From Mercenaria mercenaria (Eukaryota; Mollusca; Bivalvia; Venerida; Veneridae), in NCBI RefSeq assembly GCF_021730395.1, contig NC_069369.1:63515501-63579500 (forward strand): DNA of 64,000 nucleotides. The letters are read 5' to 3'. Below, in pieces: positions 12,023-24,300 of this stretch. The position numbers were made by a program, and so were the translations under genes. The notes beneath the pieces were generated by a model that saw only the letters and a list, made by a program, of their open reading frames with translations, was not told the origin of the DNA and ran no database searches. Each line of letters opens with the position of its first letter. Position 1 is the first letter of the stretch.

Positions 12023-12151
12023 AGGTGTTTGAAGCTCTATCAATGAAATATATGAGCAGGTTAGATCTCTTGAACAGATCGTTATAGATCTATATTAGGT
12101 GGGTGGGATATGGTAATGCATATATTTATTGACAGAGCTTCAAGCGCCTGT
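12023..12151. repeat. Short inverted repeat in the 3' UTR of gene 1
   Basis: Arms 12023-12056 and 12118-12151 are near-complementary over about 33 bp (core TTGAAGCTCT / AGAGCTTCAA) around a 61-base loop. It lies between the stop codon and the poly(A) signal, so the transcript would carry a hairpin. It may be a small MITE. Confidence 0.75.
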
Positions 12152-12166
12152 GGTTATATTTAGCAC

Positions 12167-12172
12167 AATAAA
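12167..12172 (+). terminator. Candidate polyadenylation signal of gene 1
   Basis: AATAAA 230 bases after the gene 1 stop codon, just beyond the 3' UTR hairpin. It is the first canonical signal after the stop that I noticed. Confidence 0.55.
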
Positions 12173-12201
12173 GTATAGTATTAAACTACGGTGGTTGATT
12201 T

Positions 12202-12877
12202 CGTACATTTTGTGGTGTCGCGTTAGCGTACCATCGTTATGCCGCGTGCGCCATCGCGCCATTATGAATTTTTGAAAGATTTGTGCGTCGTTTTTGCGCG
12301 CATCCCAACTCAACAAAAACTAACTTACAATGTGACATACCGTGATACAGAACGCGACCCAAAGAAACATTTAATTTCTTGGCGGCAAACTTGCCATTCA
12401 CAAAGACTTTGTTTTGTGTATTGTTGCGGGCGACAAAACGAAACAATATGTTTCGTTAAGTCAAGCTGGTGTGCACGCAATCATGCAGCAAACTTCGTTG
12501 TGTCGTCCTGACGTGCGCCAACGTGAGAAAGCGAAACAATTGATTTCGTCTTTGTTAAAACGAGATCTTTGTTAATGGCGCGCACGTCAATTCGAAGGAA
12601 CGAAACATTTCATTTTGTTTTAGCGTGTGACAACCCGAAATTGTTGCCGATGGCATACGCACCCTCATGGAATAAAATGTTTTGTTCTGTTGCGTTCTAT
12701 GTTTTGCTATGTCGCGTTCTTAGTATCGTTTTTTCTCGAGTTAGCATGCGTGCAAAAACGACACAAAAGTCTTTCAAAATTCCGTCATTGTGCTTTGGCG
12801 CACGCGCAAAGGACGACACAACGAAATGTGTCCCATTAATCGGCGTTATACACCAATGCGACATAACGAAATGTCCT
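12202..12877. mobile_element. Fold-back element with TTTCGTT/CGACA words
   Basis: Left arm 12240-12312 is complementary to 12736-12810 (shared TGAAAGA...TGTGTCGTTTTTGC-type sequence), and the outer ends (12202-12235 and 12845-12877) are also imperfectly inverted. The interior is rich in TTTCGTT, AACGAAAC and GTCGC words, giving a CpG content unlike the flanks. No transposase is seen. The 128-codon frame inside (12569-12955) has no protein features. Confidence 0.65.
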
Positions 12878-12954
12878 AAAGCACTTTACATATTAAGCGG
12901 GTTTACTGAGTTTGCTCCATGTACTTCATATCTTTTCAGTGTTGTTTTACATTG

Positions 12955-13250
12955 AATTTTAGATTTTGCTTTACATTTATAAATTTGCATAGCGTTTAGA
13001 ATTTGTTTCACATGTATACATTTTATATCGTTTACAAGTTGCTTCACATTTATAATTTTCTTACTGTTTAGATGTTGATTCACATTCATTCTTTTCATAT
13101 CGTTTATAGATGGCTTCACATTTATAAATTTCCATATCGTTTAGATTTTTATTTTACTTTAAAGTTTGTAATTTCCTTACCATTAAGATATTTGCTTACA
13201 TATATATTTTTCATATCGTTTAGATATTGCTTCACGTTTAAAGATTTTTA
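12955..13250 (+). repeat. Minisatellite, ~37-bp unit
   Basis: About eight degenerate units of 36-38 bp with the core CATATCGTTTAGAT..TGCTTCACATTTATAA. Occurrences of the TTCACA core are near 13008, 13044, 13081, 13115 and 13231. A minus-strand frame that looks repetitive is a by-product of this period. Confidence 0.85.
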
Positions 13251-13979
13251 TATTGCAATGTATATGTTTAGCCATCTCCTTTTGGTAAGTATTAATAATA
13301 CCATGCTGATAAAAATGAACTAAACTTATACTGTAATATCCGAGACCTATGTGGAAGGGAATGAAACCTGAAAATTGAGTGGCACATAAATACATGCTTA
13401 ATGATGCAGATCATTTCGAATAGAAGTAAAGCCATACTGCATGGCCAGACCGCTACCACTAGCGGGCAGAAATTCCGTGTGCAAGCATATATAAGTTAAC
13501 GCAAAACAACACGATATCACCAATGGCTAACATAGCACTTAGTCTAGCGTTATGTGGCTTCGTGTGACCTTATTCGAGAGGTAAAAAATAAAGTTGTGAA
13601 ATATAATTACTTCAAGAAATAAGACAATCCTGGATGTAACATTTGGAATAGTTACTCCTTTGTTTTACCAGTTTACAAGCGTAGCACGGAAACTTCCACC
13701 CATTGCATCAGGCATAAACTAGATTTCATATATGTACAGTAGTTACGTACAATGTAACTGTTGGAGATATACTGTTACAGATTTTTGTATTGGATTTTAA
13801 CTGCTTCTAATTGCTTTTCTATCTACTCGAAATACGTCAGCATACATTTAGGTTGCATTTTCTTTAAGATCAAATAATTCCAAACTGAGTAATATTCGCG
13901 TCGAGCATATGTGATTCATTATAAACATATTGTATTACATATTATAATGGCAATTAAAATTTATTTTAAAGTAATATTA
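13251..13979. other. Intergenic DNA, nothing recognised
   Basis: AT-rich sequence between gene 1 and gene 2. No open frame, RNA gene or repeat boundary could be supported. Confidence 0.5.
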
Positions 13980-14157
13980 TTAAGGTAGTGGACCCGCATA
14001 AACAATCGACAATTTCTTTGTGATTACGTATTTTCGAAAATATTCCGGCATTTTTCGGTCATAATATAACATTTTATTCTAACAACAATAACTTGAGAAT
14101 GCAGAATCGTAAACTGGGAAAACGTTATTGAATGTAATTACGGGCCCACTACCTTAA
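13980..14157. mobile_element. 178-bp MITE with TTAA ends
   Basis: Starts TTAAGGTAGTGGACCCG (13980-13996) and ends CGGGCCCACTACCTTAA (14141-14157): 17-bp terminal inverted repeats with one mismatch. The terminal TTAA suggests a piggyBac- or Kolobok-like target preference, with TTAA being the target duplication. There is no coding content. Confidence 0.88.
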
Positions 14158-14184
14158 CATATAATTGCTATTGTTTATGATAGT

Positions 14185-14479
14185 ATTTGTTTGTTTGTTT
14201 TGTTTTGGGTTTAACGCCGTTTTTCAACAGTATTTCAGTCATGTAACGGTGGGCAGTTAGCCTAACCAGTGTTCCTGGATTCTGCACCAGTACAAACCTG
14301 TTCTCCGCAGGTAACTGCCAACTTCCCCACATGAATTATCAGAGATGGATGACTAATGATTTCAGACACAATGTGTTTTATTAAATCGTCAAGGAGAACA
14401 TACGCCCCGCCCGGGGATCGAACTCGCGACCTTGCGACCCGTAGACTAACGCTCTCCCTACTGCGCTAAGCGGGCGGGC
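14185..14479 (-). mobile_element. tRNA-derived SINE, minus strand
   Basis: Same family as 42059-42349 in opposite orientation. The tRNA-like head is at the right end (box B reads GAGTTCGATCCCCGGGCGGG on the minus strand). The body contains the complement of GAGAACAGGTTTGTACTGG, and the tail is a complement of (AAAC)n at 14187-14206. Flanks TTGTTTATGATAGTA and TTGTTATTATAATA may be a diverged target duplication. Confidence 0.85.
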
Positions 14480-15669
14480 GTTTGTTATTATAATATCATC
14501 CATTTACAAACATCAATATAAAATATACATCCAATACCATTAAATGATGTAAACGGTTATCCTTTTCCAGAATAAAAGATAATTCTATTACTGACTAATG
14601 TAATTATAAAACTGACACTAAAAGTTCAGTAACATGTTAAACCACCATGATTATAGTACCAATGTTAACTCTTCAGCGAGTATCTCTGCAACTACATAAT
14701 AGTTAATAGATATTTCTTACAGGCTAATAGCGCCCAAATCTGAAAGCTTTTATATGGTGGCAAACAATACTTAAGTACATTAGCTGAGATCATATCCGTT
14801 GAGGGGATGACCTAACTGGAGCTCACAATTAGATTTAATTTTTAACTCATGTGCTGAGTAATATTTACGTATCCAATTTAGAAATTTGATTATCATGGAA
14901 TTGAAAGTCAAATAATATTATCTTACACACACGACTCAGAACCCATTTTTAGATTCTTAAAGATTTTTATCCCAAAAGTATTATACTAAAGATCCCGTCT
15001 TCTTTTCCAACTTTCATCTTTTCTCTGATGAGGGGACTGTTCTCATGGATCAACTCCTACAAATAACAGCAGGAAACCGGCCATAGCGATGAAACAAATG
15101 CCAAATATTGAAATTCGTTTACGAATACACATCTTATATAAACGGTTTAAGCATGTATGATTATTCATATAATAGAATCTGCTGCTCGTCCGACCTCACA
15201 ACGTAGCTAAATACAACGCCTCTTATGGGAATAAGAGAACAACAGATCCTTCTTGTCCAACAGAATAATGGCCATATTAAACTTTAACCTCTACCGCTTA
15301 CTTCATACTTTGAAGTTTATCTAAAGACTTGTCATTCTGTTTTCTAGTACCATTTTCAGGTAATTTGATTTTCTTATTATTGAATATATTGTAAATAACT
15401 CATCCCCTTACCACTTAGATATAAACCTAATCTACGAGTATAAATCTGACTATGTCATTCACTTGAGAAAATATCCAGATATTCCCTGCACAATATTCTT
15501 TTTGCTTTATGTATTACTAATTTTTGTAGGACTAGATATCTAATTACCACATGAGTTTAAATCGATTGCAATTATCCAATGTAAACGATATTGCAAGTTG
15601 CTACGGACATGGATCGCGTTCAAACCTGAGCATATTGATCGAAAGAAACGGGTAAAATATTTTTTTTTT

Positions 15670-15776
15670 ATTTAAGAAATAATAAGTTCCCAAACGTGGT
15701 AAATCGTAGAATAACCCGAGTTTTGAGTTCTTATGGGATAAACCACGTTTGGAAACTTAATATTTCTTAAGTAAAT
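15670..15776. repeat. Inverted repeat (possible element end)
   Basis: Arms 15670-15700 and 15742-15776 are nearly complementary (AAGAAATAATAAGTTCCCAA against its complement in the right arm, and ACGTGGT/ACCACGT). It sits at the edge of a block (about 15600-16265) that is missing from the homologous upstream segment of gene 4, so it may be the end of an inserted element. Confidence 0.7.
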
Positions 15777-16119
15777 AGCTGCCATCATCATTGTTTATGA
15801 AATTGTCTTCAAAAATATCTTCATTAAAATCATTTGCAACAGTTTGCAGAAATTTATTAAGCTCCTGATATGAAGAGCTGTTCTTTTCAGTAATTTCATG
15901 TAGAAATCTCCATACTGTGGCCCCATTGTTGAGGGACTGCATCAGATATTGATGAACATGCCCATCAAATCTTTGATTTATTACTCTCCAGTCCCCAGAT
16001 TCCAGACGAATGCCCCTTCCCTCAACAGATTCGACATTGTTTACGAAGTTGTTGTTGTTGTTTAAGAAAAAACAGCCGAAATTGTTGTTGTTGTACGCCG
16101 GTTTTACTACGATTCCCAC
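15757..16119 (-). CDS. Hypothetical 120-codon ORF, Asn-rich
   Basis: An ATG-started frame. Its N-terminal third is asparagine-rich (two N runs encoded by GTTGTTGTT repeats), the rest is of ordinary composition (NQRFDGHVHQYLMQSLNN, then an acidic tail) ending SYLLKKY. The last codons lie in the inverted repeat 15670-15776. No domain recognised. It lies in a block absent from the paralogous segment near 53.6-53.9 kb, so it could belong to an inserted element rather than to the host. It may also be a chance frame. Confidence 0.35.
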   Translation of the reverse strand: MGIVVKPAYNNNNFGCFFLNNNNNFVNNVESVEGRGIRLESGDWRVINQRFDGHVHQYLMQSLNNGATVWRFLHEITEKNSSSYQELNKFLQTVANDFNEDIFEDNFINNDDGSYLLKKY

Positions 16120-17213
16120 GGTAGTATTTTACAAATATCACGTGACTTTCATTCATAAATTTTTACACGCAATGTATAAATGGAATAGCCAAGACACGGT
16201 GCGCGCGCAGCACAGCACGCGAGTGGCATACTGCAAGATAAGATTTTGCTCTACATGTATGTAGGTTATTCGCTGGTCGTGTTAGAATAAAAGGTCATTT
16301 GATATAAGGTGATTAATGTAAGATGGCTTTTAATTATCGGATATGCTAAATATGAGGGATTTTGACATTGTTTTATTAACATGATCTGCTTTCGGTTTCA
16401 CATACTAGGTTTTTCTGGACTTACCAGGTCAGTGTTCGTTAAAATAAAGATCGTACCGCTTTTTCTGTTCTGAAATAGTTTAATAGTTATTTTATTAATC
16501 TTTATATAAAGAAGTTCGTTAATCTATGTGCAGTTTACAAATGAAATTACAATAATCGACTATGTAAACTGATATTGGAATTTACCCGAAAAAAAACCAT
16601 CCGAGAATCAGTATGTTTTGGAACGGAAGACGTTCAGCACTGTATCGATCTATCTATGTGTATCATGCAAATGGCATGTGTGTTCATGTTTTCATGATGT
16701 TAACCAGTTTGTAAAAATACAAATAATGAACTTTAAAGTAGGTATATTGGATATTTCGGAATACAACTGGATTGTTAAGTTTAACCATATTTTATTATTT
16801 ATATATACATGTATATAAAAATGACTCTGGGATATAATAGCTCGTTTAAGATTTATCTGATGCGTTTTAAATGAACTAGCAGCCGAAAAATAATTGCAGT
16901 TTGAATGATCGGCTACCTGTCCCTGCATTCGCTAACAACCATAAACAATTTTACGCATTTGCTCATGTTTACTTCATTATTATAAGTTTTAAGTTCTTAC
17001 TTAATAGGAAGAATTAAGTAATTATTTGTAACATACCGAATCTGTTCTACCAGATAGAGATTTCCCGAGTTTTGCTGGGGTGTAAGGTGACTCATGTGTT
17101 GTTATGCAAACACTACTATAATAATAAAATAGAGCTTAAAAGGAAAGCATTCGTTTTGATTCATTCAACTGAAAAATAAGGGATGCAAGAAAAAGAATTT
17201 ATCACTATTTGAA

Positions 17214-17310
17214 CGTAGAGATGGAACTATCTGTCTCTCGGGTAACTGTTTTGAGGTCTCGTTGCCGCCTGAACAGTTACCCTCTATACAGATATTTCTA
17301 TCTGCACCTT
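17214..17310. repeat. Hairpin just upstream of gene 2 exon 1
   Basis: Arms around 17214-17252 and 17269-17310 are imperfectly complementary (GGGTAACTGTT / AACAGTTACCC plus the neighbouring ATCTGT/ACAGAT). It is not seen at the same position upstream of gene 4, so it is probably a small insertion. Confidence 0.65.
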
Positions 17311-17383
17311 CAATCAATGAAAGATTCATATAGTCTAGACTTTTAGCTCAGCAAATGAAAAACGTTTCATTTTATAACATTTT

Positions 17384-17416
17384 AGATATGACGGGATAGA
17401 TCCTTAGATTTCTGAT
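17384..17416 (+). promoter_or_regulatory. Conserved 3' splice site and 31-nt leader of gene 2
   Basis: ACATTTTAG followed by ATATGA, then 31 bases to the ATG. Gene 4 has the same ACATTTTAG and exactly 31 bases before its ATG (62219-62249). Conservation of the AG and the spacing implies a spliced 5' UTR with an upstream non-coding exon that I cannot locate. Confidence 0.6.
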
Positions 17417-18323
17417 ATGGCTGTATCAGGGCGTAAATCAGAGCAACATCAGGCGTCAGTTTTACGAGGGTCGGCACAGGATTATGATCATAGCTGTGAT
17501 GCATGTCTCATCGATGGACAGGATGTGGAAGCTCATGGATATTGCATTGATTGTCAAGAGTATTTATGTGTAACTTGCTTCAGGTCACATCGTAAAAGCA
17601 GGGCTTCCAGAGATCATACATTGGTAGACAATACAGCATCTCTGCCCGCAACTCTCATTGAATCATCAGCAGGAACTTGTACAGTCACAGAGAAATGTGC
17701 CGAACACGAAGGCCAGATTCTTAAGTTCTTCTGTCCAAAACACGAAGCTCTTGCTTGCCACGACTGCGTGACACTTGACCACAGAACGTGTGACATTGAC
17801 TACATTCCGAAAAAATGCGTAGGCATAACCAGAAGCATGGAGTATATCGACACTTTTAAGAAGCTGAATGATCTACTTGATGATGTAAACTGCGTGCAGA
17901 AAATGGCCGAAGAAAAGAGTTGTGAAGTTGAAAATGCACATAAAATAGTTGTGGAAGAAATAGATAAATTCCAAAAAGATGTAAATGATTGCATTTATCA
18001 ACTTCGTTGTCAAATTGTAGGTGTAGTGGCAAGCGAAACGAAAAAACAAAATGATTATATTGGAACCATTCTGAAAGTTTGTGAAGAACTGGCAACGGTT
18101 ATAAAAGACGTCAAAACGAGTTCGCATGACAACGAAGCTGCTCAAAGAGAAGGACAGGTATACATCTCCATGAAGAGAGCGGAACAGATTATCAAGTCTC
18201 AAGATATAAAAGAGGCAAAGACCGATCTTCAAGCCATTCCTTCTAAGTTTACTTTCGAACGGAACAGAGAAATTGAAAATATTCTCTCAGGTCAAATGAC
18301 CTTTGGAACGCTGATAAGACCAA
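17417..18323 (+). CDS. Gene 2 exon 1: two B-boxes and coiled coil
   Basis: Residues 1-302 plus one base. The donor is CCA A|GTAAGT at 18324. The frame continues to a stop at 18341-18343, so a short unspliced form ending KCKFQ is conceivable; gene 4 shares the same read-through ending (CQFQ-like SQFQ). ATG 17417 is preceded by an in-frame stop and aligns with gene 4. Confidence 0.9.
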
Positions 18324-21300
18324 GTAAGTGTAAATTTCAATAGATAGCTGCCCTTTGATTCCAGTTGAATTACCATCACTACATTTTACAGCCTGTTTTA
18401 ATAATGTTAACAAGATAAACAATTAAATTATACATTATTACTAAAAATACAAACTACCTAGTAGTTAACAGCCAAGTATACAGTCTTGAAAAATAATCAA
18501 AACATCATTTTCTGACAAAGAGTTATTTGAGGTGAAAAAAATGATCCTGGGTAAAATATTTTGAAAACAGGAGGCAACTTTATGGTAGGCTTAGGCGACG
18601 TTCTACCGCTAGGCATGAAAAAAATCATTACAACAACGGTCAGCAGTCTAAAAAACTATGAAAGATCAAATCAGTTAATGCCCTCGGGAAAGTGTAATAT
18701 TTTTTTGTGGCGCATTTTGTCAACAAACAGACGTTTTACTTTTTAAAGTCAAATCCGATAGAATTTCACAAGGTAAAGTATGTTGAAAAAGCTATTGCTG
18801 GAAAGAGAGCAATCTGTACTACCCATATATTTGCGTCAAAGTATGGAGAAGTAATTAGAAATATGAAAAATCAAAGAAAACAATATGAGGACTGTTAGAT
18901 GCATGACTGTGTTATCCTTCATAGCATTTAACGTAGATAGCTTACTTTTCAATTGCACTGATATGGCATAGACAGGATTAGGATTGACAAACTGTGTTCA
19001 CACAACAATTCCACTCTATAACCCTTGTGTAAAGAGGGCTTAGTGTAGATCTCTGCTTAAATCGTATCGAAATTGGACAAGTTTTGCATGTTTTGTATAT
19101 TCTCTGATGTATTACAAATTCTTACGCGTAGTCAAATAGTTTTGTTAACTTACTCAGTAAGGTTGACACAAGGTCAATGTATTGAAAACTCTTTACATGT
19201 TAAAGGTCACACTTTATATCTGGTTTTCGTGAAATTTTGCAAGAATGTCTGTCTTTATAAAAGCCAGCTCTAGATGTAGTTAAAATCTCGGCCATCTAGA
19301 AATGAAAACTAGGTCAAATGATTAATACAATTTATAGTATCCAGATTTTCCCATATAATAGTCCCAGTCTGAAAAAGTGCTTTTATTAAATTTTAACATT
19401 TTCAGCTTCGAGCTCCGTTGTCTTCTGACGGTTTTTATTAAAAGAAGTGTCGTTTTACTATATCAATGTATTTAGCTTAGTTGAGTTGATTGCTTGAAGT
19501 CTTTGTTTTTTCTCTTCGAACGACTTCTTCTCATAAATCACTTGATGGGTATTAAAAAAAGAAGCATCCTTGCATGCACTTCTCCCAAGTTTTTTTTTAA
19601 TGTCCGACGGTATCATAACGGCTTGCAGGATTTCTATCAAACTTTGATAGACCTTTTTTAAGTTTGGGCGCCTGTTTCTCCATAGGTGCTTTAATATCTG
19701 TTTGAAATATTAAACACAGTTGATCGATATAAGTTCATCAGACAGCCTTGGATCATGCATAAAAATATCTTAAGCGCTCGACTGTATATCTTGCACGCGG
19801 CATTTCGAGCGTGCGACATTCTTAATTAGAAGCCTACGATAGCGCATTATATGTTGTCTCGAGCGTCTGAGGTGCTTTAAATATGTAATCTCGAGCGCAA
19901 GACATATTACAACGAGCGCTTGACATCTTATCCAAAGTACACGACAACTTATATCGAGGGCTCGGGTCAGCTAAGTCTTAAATATATATGCGTGTGTCCT
20001 AAATATTCCATCAGACGTTCCTGCTAGGTAATAAAATTTGTGTTAAGAAGCTGTTGAATGGCTGATTAAATTTAACAATCGTATAGCTTCTGGTGAAATT
20101 GTCTAAGTTGTTCAAAGTTGTTATTTTTAATTTCATAGAAATTAACACACGGTCTACCTAGTGCTAGAAAGATGTATTCCTTGCGAGTTCTTAGCATTTT
20201 GATATTCGGTCATGTCTTTAAAATAGGTAAATTATATTGTGAGTGTATGACAAGATGCTTGTTTATCGATATACTGTACAAGGATGTAATATAATTATGC
20301 AAACAAACAATATTTACTCAATTTAAAGTTCCGTAAGGTTAAAAACAGATGACATAGCTGTCCAATTAGATGGGCTACTTTTAATACTGCACATGTTCAT
20401 TTACGGTTTGAGCCAAAAATGGAGGTAATCAAAACAATAGATTCAATAAATCTTTCTACTGCGTTCACCAATGTTCCAACCTTTGACAATTATCAGGGAA
20501 AACAATATGTAAGAAGAAATTAGTATATTTTATGTTCATAATGGAAACTGTGGCAGCCACATTTTAAACAAAGGCATTAAGAGCCTTCAAAGTTGGAAGT
20601 AGAACAATATTCAAAGCACTTGGGATGTTTGCTACAGGCAGATTCGCGGTGCTTTTTGTTGGTCTGTAAGTTGTTATAATCGAGCATTTTTCAGCTTCTA
20701 TGATGTAACAAGTAACAGACCACTGACTGCTCTGCGCAATTTCGCCTAAAACGAAAAATAGACACAACAAAACAGAAACAATTTTAAGAAAAGCAGTGAC
20801 ATTATTTTAATTACACTGTTGCGTGTTTAATTTCTAAATATGGCTAGAATGTTTTCGATCGTTTAATTATTTATAATCGCCTTTATATAATTCTAACAGT
20901 TGAGGACACAGCTAGTGAATTTATGTATAATTATTTTTGTAATATCACTTATGTCACGGACAGCTTTTCCCCCTTCGGGCTCAGTGTGAGCTATTGTGAT
21001 CGCCCTGTGTTCGTCGTCCGTCGACGTCGTCAACAATTGGACTGTTAACACTCACAATTTTTGTCCAATCTTAATGAAACTCGGTCAGAATGTTACTCTT
21101 AACAAACCCGTGGACAAATTTGATATTGGGTCATCTGGGTTCAAAAACTAGGTCACCAGGTCAAGTCAAAAGAAAAGCTAGTTAACACCCTAGAGGCTAC
21201 AATCTTGATCAGAATATTAACCTTGATAATCATAAGGTCAAGTTTAAATCTGGATCGGGTGGGTTCAAAAGCTAGGGCACCAGGTCAAATCAAAGGAAAT

Positions 21301-24300
21301 CATTGTTAACACTCTAAATGCTACATTTATTATGTATCTTTATGAAACTTTATGAAAATGTTAATTTTGATTTTTTAAGTCAAATTTGAATCTTGGTTTT
21401 CTGGGGTCAAAAACTAGGTCACAAGATCAAATCAAAAGAAACGCTAGTTAACACTCTAGAGGCCACATTTATGACCATATCTTACTGACACTTTGTCAGA
21501 ATGTTTATCTTGATGATCTATAGATTAAGTTCAAATCTGGGTCAGGTGGGGTCAGAAACTAGGTCAACAGCTTAAATAAAATTAATAGCTAGTTAACACT
21601 TTAGAGGTCACATTTTTGGCAATATCTATACGAAATATGGTCAGAATGTTAATGTTGATCTTTAAGTCAAGTTCGAATCTGGGTCATATGGAATGTGACC
21701 TACTGACTTACTGTTTTTTTTTTTTTAAGATACAGCCTTAAATTTGGATGACATTTACAGTTTTGCAGACTGATCTTAAAACTGAATTTCAGTGATCATG
21801 AATGTGACCTACTGACCTACTTCCTTGTTTTGTAAGATACAGTCTTGAAATTTGAATGACATGTACAGGTTTGCACACCGATCTTAAAACTACATTCAGT
21901 GACCGTAAATTTGACCTACCGACTCGGGTGTGAGATCCAGGGTCATCATGACCCTCTTGTTTACAAATTGAATGGATGAAATATTTGTATCGTCTTTTTC
22001 TGGAAGAGATGCAAGATGCAGTCTTTATATAGACTATAATTTAATATAAAGGGCATGTCCAATGCAGATTACAAAATGACATAGTAGCAATGTATATGTA
22101 TACAACGACAGTAAAAGCAAATGTTCCAAAACATATTGAATACAGTGATTTATAAGGAAGTGTCAAGGACTTCTGACGGTGTTTAAAGGAGAGTTTTATG
22201 CTTACTACAGGCTCTAGTTTTTTGCAGGGACAACTTTGTTTTACTAAAATTAGTTTATTTGAGAATCACTTGTCACACTAATATAAACTATAATATATTG
22301 TTTTAAGAACGTCATAAGAAATCAGAAACGACGATGCTGGTAGCAGATATTTACTCTAAAACGCACAGAATTACACATCCTAAAGTCAAAAAATACTTTG
22401 AGTGTAGTCATGGAAAAGACTGCAGGAAGAAAGTAGAGTTGAACACACCCTGTGTAATTGAATTTTCTGGAAAATTGGAGACAGGTAAGCGTGTTTTTCT
22501 CGTTTACAGTTTCTTCATTGTTTCAGTGCGTAGTTTGAATGGGGCTTTGATTGGGCTTAAGAATATCATATAAAACTAGATGTGTGTCTATAGGACATTT
22601 ACTCCCACACTTACTGACACTGTACGATTTTATGTTACTTGCTAAAATGCAAGACTAAGTTAACTTTTATATTGCCTTTCGTAGTGGTCGCGAATCTTCG
22701 GGGGAGGGGCTGGTTATGGACACAAACGATGAAAGTCAAGATAAAATAACCTGAAATTTGTTTAAAGTAAAACAATTTGTTTTGGAGGGGCGGGTTGGAG
22801 GTGGGGATAGGGTGAGGTAGGAGTGGGAAGAAGTAAGTCCCATATAAGCACAGGTCCATAACATGCTTAACTACATTCCTATAAAATTGCATGACTCTAT
22901 GTCAAATATTTTAAAGATGAATGCAACACAATCTTTTATGTCATTCATGCATATTATTTGGATGTACCAAGGGCCATAACCTTGGTCTTGCGGACCAAAC
23001 TCAATACACTGAATGATATTCCTAGAAGTTTTCGTGACTGTAGGTTAGATACTTCTTTACATACATGCAACACAGACCATTAGTCGATATATGCATATTT
23101 TTGACTAAGTCAATAGTCATAACTCTGGTTCTGCTGAGTGAAATCCTAAAGAAATCGCAAAGTCCACGCTGAATTACAAGCCAATAATGGTTCATGAATC
23201 TAGATCATAAACTTTTTGAGAAACATTCGATACAGTTGTTTTAGGCTTTAGGCCCTTGATGTATTTTTGAATGTTAATGGTCATAACTGTTACTGAGTGA
23301 AATCATAAACATACTCCCAGGTATACAATTTCACGTGCTGTATAACAATCCCATGATGTTAAGATTTTCAATGACTAGGTCAAATACCTTTTGAGATATG
23401 CACGGCACGAAGTCAGACGGACGTTCTTACGAAGGAAATTTATTGTCGTATGTATTTCGTTTTTTATTAGGTACACAACAAGCGACATAAAGTACCAAGT
23501 TAGCAATAGGGAATAATAGATTTTCCGTTACCGATTTACATCAGTACCCTAAAAAATTCCGTTCGTTTCTTCGGACAGACGGACGGACGCACGCACGGAC
23601 GACCCGCTATTCCCCCAAAAATAAAAACAATATATTGCGGTTGTGGCGGGGCACAAAATCAGATTATCGCCCGTCTTCTCCTTTCTCAGTTTAATTTACT
23701 GTCTTAAAACCTTTATGTTCTTGAATATCACTTTACTGTAATACGGTATTGTTAATTTTGACTTGTACAAACTGGTTCAATACAATTGAACTCTACAGAC
23801 ATAAACAATAGTATGATACAAAAGACGTGTCATTCTAATGCTTAAGTTTAGCACGGGTAGGTGGGTATATGAAATTCGGATAGAAAATAAGAAAGGGCAT
23901 ATCAATTAACAAAAGAGTTAGTTGAAATCATGTTGTTAGCATTGTAAACAGGTTGGTTGTTAATTCACATTTCAGTGGAAAAAGCACCTTTCTCTCTATA
24001 TGCAATATCATATTTTCATGTAAGTAAGCCATCGAACGGATTTTGCATACCCTATCACATCTTACAGATGAAGACTCGTGCACAATTACCATATATGCCG
24101 AGAATAAAGTAAAGGTAGAGGCAGCTATACGAAACATAGAACGCACTGTCGAAAAGGAATGGATGGTGAAGATATTAGAAGATCAAGGGATACACAGATT
24201 GAGTTTCATTGATGTAAGTGAATCCAATTATACGTTAAACCACTTCATTTCCTTTGTGTGAAGGTAAAAAATTCTTATTAAGCGTAGGGTGCTTGACAAA

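Larger units (their letters stand above)
14975..17385. other. Upstream segment of gene 2, homologous to 53180-54800
   Basis: Several blocks match in the same order upstream of gene 4: TCTGATGAG near 15025 and 53230, AGATATAAA near 15420 and 53540, CGGATATGCTAAAT near 16340 and 53960, TTTATTAACATGATC near 16375 and 53995. The match shows that gene 2 and gene 4 were duplicated together with about 2.4 kb of upstream DNA. No exon was recognised in it apart from the possible small ORF at 15757-16119. Confidence 0.7.
18324..20961. other. Intron 1 of gene 2, left part
   Basis: Mostly unremarkable AT-rich DNA. It contains a CG-word repeat at 19750-19975 and a minus-strand candidate exon at 20564-20770. 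The short plus-strand frames at 18561-18898 have no protein features. Confidence 0.5.

Noticed and set aside
12239-12955. Overlapping frames of 90-128 codons
   Set aside because: They lie within a fold-back element of TTTCGTT/CGACA words and show no protein-like composition or domain.
17614-18232. Antisense frames of 60-119 codons under gene 2 exon 1 (and similar ones under genes 1 and 4)
   Set aside because: Shadows of the B-box/coiled-coil exon. The sense frame is conserved between paralogues and has the zinc ligands.
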